Assembly (NCBI GenBank): GCA_025451135.1
Contig: JANWKW010000177.1
Span: forward strand, 1 to 11,332
DNA from: Vulcanimicrobiia bacterium
Lineage (GTDB): Bacteria; Vulcanimicrobiota; Vulcanimicrobiia; Vulcanimicrobiales; Vulcanimicrobiaceae
Length of the DNA: 11,332 nucleotides
Direction: 5' to 3'
Below, piece after piece: positions 1 through 4,778 of the stretch (position 1 is its first letter; every line of letters starts with the position of its first letter). The notes beneath the pieces were generated by a model. The model was not told the DNA's origin. It worked only from the letters and a program-made list of their open reading frames with translations, and made no database searches. The translations under genes and the position numbers were made by a program.

Positions 1-689
1 AGGACGCGACGGACGGCCATCTGCGCGATGCGCGTCGCGACCGCATCTCCCGGACAGGCGTGCGCGCCCGCGCCGAAGGTCATGGTCACGAGCACGAGCA
101 GCACCGTGTCGCCGGCCCGCAGCGTCGCTCCCGCGATCTGCGCATCGGCGGCCATCCGGCGGCGCGTGTTGTGGACCGGCGGGTCGTACCGCAGCGCATG
201 CGCGACCGCCGCCTCGGCACCGAGGTCCGGATCGGTCGCGATCGCCGCGAGCGCGTTGCCGATCAGACCGCGGGTCGCGTCGTAGCTTTGGAAGAGCAGG
301 TCGCCTTTGACCATCGCGCGCAGGTCGCGGGCCATGGCGTAGAGCGCGTAGCGCTCGACGAAGGCGTCGAGGTCGGCGGTCGCGATGGGCGGATCGTCGA
401 GCTGTACGGCGGCGATGCGTTCGAGCACTTCGGCGCGCAGCGCCGCATGGCGCTCGCCGTCGTTGAAACGGGCATATTCGGCGAATCCCGCCGGCGCGTC
501 GGGCGGCGCGACCACGCGCGCGTCCGGATGGCGCAGGATCGCGGCGACGTGAGCCGGATTGGCGGCGGCCCACATGCCCAGCCGCTCGTTCCACTCCGGC
601 CGCTCGGCCAGTGCCAGCGCGGCATAGTACGGATACGGATCGGGATGGGTCACGGCAGCGATCGGATCGTTCGGCGGTGGGTAGTTCAT
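1..689 (-). CDS. Compact cytochrome P450-like protein (3' end outside window)
   Basis: The frame reads from ATG at 689 to the left edge with no stop, giving 229 visible residues. P450 landmarks appear in order: an N-terminal HPDPYPYY segment (15-22); NDGERHAALR (75-84), matching the C-helix HxxxR pattern; an I-helix-like LLFQSYDATRGLIGN (131-145); a K-helix equivalent HALRYDPPV (164-172) in which the usual ExxR glutamate is His; and the heme-cysteine loop FGAGAHACPG (205-214) with Cys212 as expected thiolate ligand. Ordinary P450s have about 400 residues. Here the D-H helices, the J region and the meander (usual NRDP..FPDP..F) are mostly absent, although the frame is intact. It may be a heme protein without classical monooxygenase activity, a member of a minimal P450-like family, or a decayed gene with in-frame deletions. 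No Shine-Dalgarno precedes the ATG; a TATACT box lies 7 bases upstream. It is divergent from the secreted-protein gene. The family match is seen in the sequence; activity is not inferable. Confidence 0.82.
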   Translation of the reverse strand, partial: MNYPPPNDPIAAVTHPDPYPYYAALALAERPEWNERLGMWAAANPAHVAAILRHPDARVVAPPDAPAGFAEYARFNDGERHAALRAEVLERIAAVQLDDPPIATADLDAFVERYALYAMARDLRAMVKGDLLFQSYDATRGLIGNALAAIATDPDLGAEAAVAHALRYDPPVHNTRRRMAADAQIAGATLRAGDTVLLVLVTMTFGAGAHACPGDAVATRIAQMAVRRV

Positions 690-696
690 CGCCGTC

Positions 697-702
697 AGTA
701 TA
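697..702 (-). promoter_or_regulatory. Putative -10 box of a leaderless promoter for the P450-like gene
   Basis: On the minus strand TATACT is followed by seven bases and then the ATG at 689. This would place transcription initiation at or one base before the start codon. No purine-rich Shine-Dalgarno precedes the ATG and no convincing -35 hexamer was seen in the GC-rich upstream sequence. The call rests on the match to TAnnnT, the spacing, and the same arrangement before two other genes in the window. Confidence 0.5.
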
Positions 703-733
703 TCGCGTCCGCGCAGGCGGCGCCTGGTCGCCG

Positions 734-757
734 GAGAACCGCGCGGGACGGGTTCTC
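734..757. promoter_or_regulatory. Inverted repeat before the secreted-protein gene (possible operator or leader hairpin)
   Basis: GAGAACC (734-740) and GGTTCTC (751-757) are perfect 7-bp arms around a 10-base loop. The repeat sits in the 88-base divergent intergenic region, just upstream of the GGAGG ribosome binding site at 766-770. It could be an operator or a leader hairpin. There is no T-run, so it is not a typical terminator. Confidence 0.3.
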
Positions 758-777
758 TACGATCCGGAGGTACCGCC

Positions 778-1416
778 GTGTTCGCCTCGCTGCTCCTGGC
801 TCTCTTGGCCTCGCAGGGCATCACCTATGACGCGACCTACGACTGCGGCCCGGGCTACGCGACCTTCACCGTGAGGGAGTGCGCCGGCGCGGTCTGCGAC
901 GTGTCGTACGCGAATCCGGGGCAGGCGACGCGGCGGGTCCGTCTGAATCGCTCCCAGATCGCCACCGCGATAACGCGCGGGTGTCATCCCGCCAAGAGCG
1001 CGCAGGCCTACCGCGACGAGGCCGTCCGGTACGAGGCACGCGCGAATGCGCTGCTGCATCCGCATCCGGCGGCTCCGGTGGCTCCGGTGGCTCCGGCCGC
1101 CCGGATCGCTCGGGTCGCTCCGGCCGGCGGCGGTCTCGTGCTCGGGAACTACGAGTGCTACACGTACTCCGGCGGCGAACTGGAGTCGGCCATGGCGCTG
1201 AACTTCACGCTGTTCGGCGGCGGCGGTTTCGCGGATGCGAGCGGTCATCGCGGCACGTACCGCTACGCCGGCGGCATGGTGACGTTCGCCGGGACCGGCC
1301 TCGGCGGGCACCGGGCCAAGTATACGCCGGGCGTCCCGCACTCCAACAATCCGCCGCACATCACGTTCTTGCAGAGCAACGGCGACGAGGGGGATAGTTG
1401 CGACGGCGTCGGCTAA
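778..1416 (+). CDS. Secreted two-domain protein of unknown function
   Basis: GTG start, chosen because GGAGG (766-770) lies seven bases upstream and because it gives an N-terminal export-like segment (MFASLLLALLASQG, with few charges); 212 residues. Two modules are visible. The first (about 20-75) carries Cys23, Cys35, Cys40 and Cys69, and has a CDVSYANPG stretch followed by RLNRSQI. After a charged helix (76-92), a Pro/Ala/Val-rich linker (96-116) includes a 9-base tandem repeat. The second module (about 120-212) starts GNYECYTY and contains repeated Gly/aromatic beta-like segments (FADASGHRGTYRYAGG) and Cys127 and Cys208. The even number of cysteines suits disulfide bonding outside the cytoplasm. 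I recognise no named family or catalytic motif. The gene is followed after 10 bases by the GNAT gene, whose putative -10 box includes this gene's TAA stop. Export is inferred from the N-terminus only. Confidence 0.8.
   Translation: MFASLLLALLASQGITYDATYDCGPGYATFTVRECAGAVCDVSYANPGQATRRVRLNRSQIATAITRGCHPAKSAQAYRDEAVRYEARANALLHPHPAAPVAPVAPAARIARVAPAGGGLVLGNYECYTYSGGELESAMALNFTLFGGGGFADASGHRGTYRYAGGMVTFAGTGLGGHRAKYTPGVPHSNNPPHITFLQSNGDEGDSCDGVG
1072..1098 (+). repeat. 9-bp tandem repeat coding a Pro/Ala/Val linker
   Basis: GCTCCGGTG occurs twice (1072-1080, 1081-1089), followed by a diverged third unit (1090-1098). It is in frame and encodes APV-APV-APA at residues 99-107 of the secreted protein. 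The repeat lengthens the flexible linker between its two modules and could vary in copy number between strains. Confidence 0.75.
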
Positions 1417-1419
1417 TAT
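1414..1419 (+). promoter_or_regulatory. Putative -10 box of a leaderless promoter for the GNAT gene
   Basis: TAATAT, close to the sigma70 consensus, is followed by seven bases and then the GTG start at 1427. The first three bases are the TAA stop of the preceding gene. No Shine-Dalgarno lies at normal distance before the GTG (the only G-rich stretch, near 1386-1393, is more than 30 bases away), so a leaderless transcript starting at the GTG is the simplest reading. No clear -35 was found. Confidence 0.5.
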
Positions 1420-1426
1420 CGCCCGT

Positions 1427-1954
1427 GTGACACCGATCGTCGAGACCGAACGCCTGATCCTGCGCGCGCACCGCGCCGGCGACTACGATGCGTGCGTCGC
1501 GATGTGGGCCGATCCGGCGGTCGTCCGGCACATCAGCGGCGTACCGTCCACGCCGGCTCAGACCTGGATGCGCCTGCTCACCTATCCCGGCCTATGGGCC
1601 ATTCTCGGGTTCGGCTATTGGGCGGTCGAAGAGCGCGCCACCGGCCTCTACGTCGGCGACGTCGGCTTCGCCGACTTCCGGCGCGAGATCGTCCCGTCGA
1701 TCGCCGGGACGCCGGAACTGGGCTGGGTGATCTCACCCCGCGTCCAGGGGAACGGCTATGCGACCGAAGCGGCCCGCGCCGCGCTCGCCTGGGGCGACGC
1801 CAACATCGACGCGCCGCGCACCGTCTGCATCATCGACCCGGCCAATCTCGCCTCGATCCGCGTCGCCGAGAAGGCCGGCTTCCGCGAGATCGCACGGACC
1901 ACGTACAAAGACGACCCGACCGTGATGTTCGAACGCGAGCGGCGCGCTCGGTGA
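1427..1954 (+). CDS. GNAT family N-acetyltransferase (RimJ/RimL type)
   Basis: 175 residues, the usual size for the Acetyltransf_3/RimJ-RimL group. The N-terminus METERLILR-like stretch (VETERLILRA, 5-14) is the typical first strand, with EERATGLYVGDVGF (68-81) forming the central strands. The acetyl-CoA pyrophosphate loop is visible as RVQGNGYATEA (105-115), in the Q/RxxGxG/A context. The C-terminal signature DPANLASIRVAEKAGF (137-152) matches the family NxxSxxvxeKxGF motif. The expected reaction is acetyl transfer from acetyl-CoA to a primary amine; the acceptor (protein N-terminus, small amine or antibiotic) cannot be read from the sequence. The gene starts 10 bases after the secreted-protein gene and its TGA overlaps the GTG of the next gene by four bases, suggesting co-translation with the membrane protein. 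Confidence 0.93.
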   Translation: MTPIVETERLILRAHRAGDYDACVAMWADPAVVRHISGVPSTPAQTWMRLLTYPGLWAILGFGYWAVEERATGLYVGDVGFADFRREIVPSIAGTPELGWVISPRVQGNGYATEAARAALAWGDANIDAPRTVCIIDPANLASIRVAEKAGFREIARTTYKDDPTVMFERERRAR

Positions 1955-2466
1955 GCTTCACGTGGTCGGGCGCATGCACGTCGAGCGACTGGGTGGTCGC
2001 AGCGTTCTTCCTCGGCGCGGGAACGACGGCGATTCTTTCCGCCCGGTCTGAGGCCGGTATCGGGAAGGCGATCTACGCGATCGCGGGCGCGGTTTTCGTC
2101 GTCGCAGGGACGTGGATGACGGTGTCCCAGGTCGCGTGTCGCGCACCGCTGCCGGACGCGCGTGCGTTGGTCGGGCCGCTCGCTTGGAAGTGGTCTACGG
2201 GATCGTGGATAACGCTGGCGATCGCTTTGGTTCTCAGTCAGCTGACGTTCGGCATCCGCCCGTTCGTTCGCGCCCGCCTATTCGCCGCTGCCGCGTGGGT
2301 CGCGTTTGCGGTAACCGCCGCGCAGTTCCGTACGTTCGGGACCGGCGCTATGGCTGCACGGTGGTACCTCGTCTCCCTTCTCGTGATGGTGACGGCTACG
2401 GTCGTGCGGGCGCGCCGGCCGGATCTCGCCGAACCGGACGGTCCGGTCGTCAGCCTGAGTCTCTGA
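1951..2466 (+). CDS. Small integral membrane protein, unknown function
   Basis: 171 residues from a GTG overlapping the GNAT stop as GTGA. The reading frame is open further upstream, but that part is antisense-like Arg-rich shadow of the GNAT gene, whereas hydrophobic segments begin right after this GTG. Hydrophobic stretches at about 13-30, 39-60, 86-103, 106-125 and 137-153 suggest four or five transmembrane helices. Cys9 and Cys63 lie near membrane borders. A short polar tail (154-171) ends the protein. No family motif was recognised. Start coupling with the GNAT gene suggests shared expression. It ends three bases before the stop of the convergent DUF5671 gene, leaving no space for a terminator between the two. 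Confidence 0.75.
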   Translation: MSFTWSGACTSSDWVVAAFFLGAGTTAILSARSEAGIGKAIYAIAGAVFVVAGTWMTVSQVACRAPLPDARALVGPLAWKWSTGSWITLAIALVLSQLTFGIRPFVRARLFAAAAWVAFAVTAAQFRTFGTGAMAARWYLVSLLVMVTATVVRARRPDLAEPDGPVVSLSL

Positions 2467-2469
2467 TGT

Positions 2470-3498
2470 CTAGTACCCCGGGTACGGCACGGCCGTCGGG
2501 CTTTGGCGGGCGTCGATCGTGAAGCAGTGATACCCGGCGGGATGTTTCCACATATCCGCGTCGCCGGCATTCGCGTTGTCGGTATCCGCCGGAGACGCGT
2601 GCTCGAAGGTCTCGCATAGCCGGTACGCGTTCGCGTCGATGCGCTGGTATCGGCGTGCGGAGTCGCCGGAGATCGTCGCGGGAAGGCCTTGCGCTCCGGC
2701 CGCGTTGCGATCGGCACTCGCCTCGCCGGCCAAGGCGTAGAGCGCCTGCAGCTTGACGTCGTCCCGCGCGATCGCCTGCCGGTCGGACGGCGAACCGAGC
2801 GGGATGAACCCGAGGACCAATGCGACCGCGACGGCGGCGATCGCGAGACCGGCGAAGATCCGGTCGCGCGCCGTGTCGAGCACGGTCGCCCTCACGCTGC
2901 CGAGGTAGTACGCGAAGACGCCGCCGGTCACGCCGATCAAGAGCGCGCTGCGGACGGCGAACGCGGCGGTCACCTCGCCGGTGAGGAACGCGCCGAGGAA
3001 CCAGATCCCGTCGCCGAGCAGCACGACCGACGCGACCACCAGCGCTACGTAGGTCAGCCACTTGCGGACGCCCGACTGCAGCGATTCCGGACGGAGTTTG
3101 GCCTCGCGCCCGATCAGGACGTTCACCCACAGGCAGATCGGGAACGCGATGATGATCGTCGCGATCCACCACGACAGACCGCTCGCGCCGGTCGAATACT
3201 GGCCGGGGCTCGGGAGAGCGCGGTCGACCAGCGCGTCGCCCAGGTTGATCAGCGCGACCACCCAGGCGCCCAACGTGATGAACGCGATCAGATGGAAGAA
3301 CGCATCGCGCGCGTCCTCGGCGCGGCTCCCACGGCTGGGGACGTCGATGCCCAGGGACTGCTGATAGTACGCCGTCAGCGCGCGATAGACGCGCTGCTCC
3401 TGCCAGCCCTGTTGGCGCAGAAGGGCGACCAGCGAGGCGTCGTCCACGCCCTTCGCCTTGGCTGCGGTCACGAAATCGGAGAGGCGGTCGTCGGTCAT
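2470..3498 (-). CDS. DUF5671-type multi-pass membrane protein
   Basis: 342 residues. A small helical N-terminal region (5-45; DFVTAAKAKGVDDASLVALLRQQGW in sense) resembles the helical module found ahead of many DUF5671 proteins. Then come five hydrophobic segments, at about 66-90, 108-130, 148-172, 179-200 and 213-234. The first contains FFHLIAFITLGAWVVALINL, which fits the DUF5671 pattern as I know it. A C-terminal soluble region (236-342) holds GLPATI near 271, a CETFEH motif (295-300) and HPAGYHCF (319-326); this DxxR..LPxxL..C.tF..HpaG..CF layout recurs in large membrane proteins of this type, and Cys295/Cys325 could pair outside the membrane. No enzymatic role is known to me. No Shine-Dalgarno precedes the ATG; a TACGCT box lies six bases upstream. 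The gene lies 43 bases downstream of the NIPSNAP-like gene on the same strand, so it may also be read as the last gene of that operon. Confidence 0.83.
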   Translation of the reverse strand: MTDDRLSDFVTAAKAKGVDDASLVALLRQQGWQEQRVYRALTAYYQQSLGIDVPSRGSRAEDARDAFFHLIAFITLGAWVVALINLGDALVDRALPSPGQYSTGASGLSWWIATIIIAFPICLWVNVLIGREAKLRPESLQSGVRKWLTYVALVVASVVLLGDGIWFLGAFLTGEVTAAFAVRSALLIGVTGGVFAYYLGSVRATVLDTARDRIFAGLAIAAVAVALVLGFIPLGSPSDRQAIARDDVKLQALYALAGEASADRNAAGAQGLPATISGDSARRYQRIDANAYRLCETFEHASPADTDNANAGDADMWKHPAGYHCFTIDARQSPTAVPYPGY

Positions 3499-3504
3499 GC
3501 GCCG

Positions 3505-3510
3505 AGCGTA
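3505..3510 (-). promoter_or_regulatory. Putative -10 box of a leaderless promoter for the DUF5671 gene
   Basis: On the minus strand TACGCT is followed by six bases and the ATG at 3498. It fits TAnnnT at the spacing that puts the transcription start at the A of the ATG. No Shine-Dalgarno is present. It lies in the 43-base gap after the NIPSNAP-like gene and would be an internal promoter of that block. It is weaker than the boxes at 697-702 and 1414-1419. Confidence 0.4.
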
Positions 3511-3541
3511 GCACGTTTACGCCCCGAGCGGGTCCGTCGTC

Positions 3542-4153
3542 CTACGGATGGACCAGCCGGTGGATCTCGGGAGCGCCCAGCATCGCGTCGCCGAGGCCGC
3601 TCAGATCGAGCGCGGGCGCTGCGGCGGTCGGATAGCGCGCGAACCACACGAAGGCGCGAACGTCCTCGCGCACCGGCAGCGGCGGAAAGTCGTTCGGGCG
3701 TTCGTCGGTGACGAACGTCGCGAGCAGCTCTCCGCCGCCGGCCGCGATCTGCGGCGCGATCTCGCGATCGAAGGCCGCGACGAACGCATCACCGGCCGGC
3801 TCGCGCAGGGAGCAGATCGTCGCGACGACCGTCCCGTCCACGTCGATCGGCCCGAGACGGAGCGGCCGCAGTTGCAGGACGTTGTCGGAATCGATCATGG
3901 TCGCGTTGGCGGCCTCGCGATGGTCGCGCCAAGCCGGACCGCCGTAGAAGGCGGCCAGCGATCGCGCGCGAGCCGCGCCGTCGGGGAAGCCGCGCACCCA
4001 GAAGAACAGATCGGGGTCGTCGAGATCGCGGTAGCGCCCGAGCAAGCCGATGCCCTCGGCCTCTTGGCCTGCGATGAAATGCCGCTCGAAGAGATCGATC
4101 AGCGTGTCGCGCGCGCCCGGACGGAGCGCGTAGCGGCGCAATTCGACGATCAT
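3542..4153 (-). CDS. NIPSNAP-like protein (two ferredoxin-like repeats)
   Basis: 203 residues from the ATG at 4153. The start is set by GGAGGA at 4161-4166, seven bases upstream, and by the family-typical N-terminus MIVELRRYALRPG. The NIPSNAP pattern follows: an ELRxYxLxPG strand, a helix (14-31), then LGRYRDLDDPDLFFWVRGF (38-56) and FYGGPAWRDHREAANATM (69-86). A second, more divergent ferredoxin-like unit spans about 106-203 (VVATICSLREP, then VRAFVWFARYP). Members of this dimeric alpha-beta barrel fold have varied or unknown roles; no heme or catalytic ligand is obvious, so no substrate is proposed. Its ATG overlaps the TGA of the DUF1579-like gene by four bases, so the two are probably translated together. 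A longer in-frame extension to 4711 is an antisense-like shadow of the upstream gene. Confidence 0.85.
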   Translation of the reverse strand: MIVELRRYALRPGARDTLIDLFERHFIAGQEAEGIGLLGRYRDLDDPDLFFWVRGFPDGAARARSLAAFYGGPAWRDHREAANATMIDSDNVLQLRPLRLGPIDVDGTVVATICSLREPAGDAFVAAFDREIAPQIAAGGGELLATFVTDERPNDFPPLPVREDVRAFVWFARYPTAAAPALDLSGLGDAMLGAPEIHRLVHP

Positions 4154-4623
4154 CGGGAAGTCCTCCGCGTGAATTCCATGATCCAGTTGGTCTCCCACGT
4201 CGCGCCGCCGTCCGCCGAGAACGCCTGCTGCCAGCGACACGCGTCGGACTCGACAGCGTCCCAGATATACCGGACGAACACGCCTTTCCCGGCGTAGACC
4301 TCGTGACCGTAGAAGGTCCCGACGCCATCCGCGAACCCGCCGACCACCGGCGCCCCGAGCTCGCCTGCAGCAGCGCTCGCCCAATACAGCCGCCAGAGGC
4401 CCGATTCCGGATCGCGCAGCCGTACGGTCGCGCCGCGGATCGGCCCGACGGGCGTGTGCTCGGCGACGATCTCGTCGTGATTGCCGAGTCCGCCCCAGAG
4501 CGGGCGTGCGGTCGAGGTCGAGGCGAACTCGTACCACTCGTCGCTGCCCGCCAGGATCGCGGCGCGGCGGCGGTTGCGGACGTCCCAATCGCCGAAGATG
4601 AAGTCGAAGTCGTTCGATGCCAT
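4150..4623 (-). CDS. DUF1579-like (lipocalin-like) small soluble protein
   Basis: 157 residues. AGAAGGA (4630-4636) six bases before the ATG is a good ribosome binding site. The sequence begins DFDFIFGDWDVRNRR (5-19), the FxxGxWxVxxR opening typical of DUF1579-like beta-barrels, and continues with EWYEFASTSTARPLWGGLGN (29-48), VRLRDPESGLWRLYW (67-81), GVGTFYGHEVYAG (100-112) and WQQAFSADGGATWETNW (131-147). The periodic aromatic strands and lack of a signal peptide suggest a cytoplasmic calycin-like ligand-binding barrel; the ligand is unknown. It is the first gene of a minus-strand block, coupled to the NIPSNAP-like gene by an ATGA overlap. The 155-base divergent region shared with the glutamine synthetase must carry its promoter. 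Confidence 0.82.
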   Translation of the reverse strand: MASNDFDFIFGDWDVRNRRRAAILAGSDEWYEFASTSTARPLWGGLGNHDEIVAEHTPVGPIRGATVRLRDPESGLWRLYWASAAAGELGAPVVGGFADGVGTFYGHEVYAGKGVFVRYIWDAVESDACRWQQAFSADGGATWETNWIMEFTRRTSR

Positions 4624-4778
4624 GAGCTATCCTTCTGCGCGCGATACGGCAGGCCACCTGGTTGCCGCGAGAACGCGGGGCGCCGGGCGGTCGTGACGCC
4701 GCAGGCGACACAATCCGAGGGCCCGGCGTTTTACCAAATGGACAAAGGCCGGCCCCTCGGTCCGTCTAAACGGGGGGC
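4624..4778. promoter_or_regulatory. Divergent promoter region between DUF1579-like and glutamine synthetase genes
   Basis: This 155-base stretch is the only real non-coding gap in the window. It holds the ribosome binding site of the minus-strand gene (4630-4636), a small perfect hairpin CCGCG/CGCGG with a 4-base loop (4665-4678), and the long inverted repeat at 4715-4760. TGGACA at 4739-4744 resembles a -35 for the plus strand, but the only -10-like sequence after it, TCTAAA (4765-4770), is 20 bases away, longer than ideal. No confident -10 was found for the minus strand (TATCGC, upstream of its ribosome binding site, is the best). Confidence 0.5.
4715..4760. repeat. Long inverted repeat just upstream of glutamine synthetase
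   Basis: Arms CCGAGGGCCCGGC (4715-4727) and GCCGGCCCCTCGG (4748-4760) pair at 12 of 13 positions (single C-C mismatch, 4722 with 4753) around a 20-base AT-richer loop. The right arm ends 18 bases before the GS ATG. In DNA it could be a dimeric regulator site; in RNA, a leader stem-loop. Without a T-run after it, it is not a standard terminator for either strand. Confidence 0.6.

Noticed and set aside
263..625. Minus-strand open frame of 120 codons
   Set aside because: It is a frame-shifted shadow of the P450-like gene, which contains real P450 motifs in the other minus frame.
758..763. TACGAT as a -10 box for the secreted-protein gene
   Set aside because: Transcription from it would begin at about the end of the GGAGG ribosome binding site and leave it out of the mRNA.
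60..830. Long plus-strand open frame of 256 codons
   Set aside because: It is antisense to the P450-like gene, Arg/Gly/Val-rich, crosses the start of the secreted-protein gene and has no recognisable motif.
4715..4760. Inverted repeat as a rho-independent terminator
   Set aside because: It lies between divergent gene starts and is not followed by a T-run on either strand.
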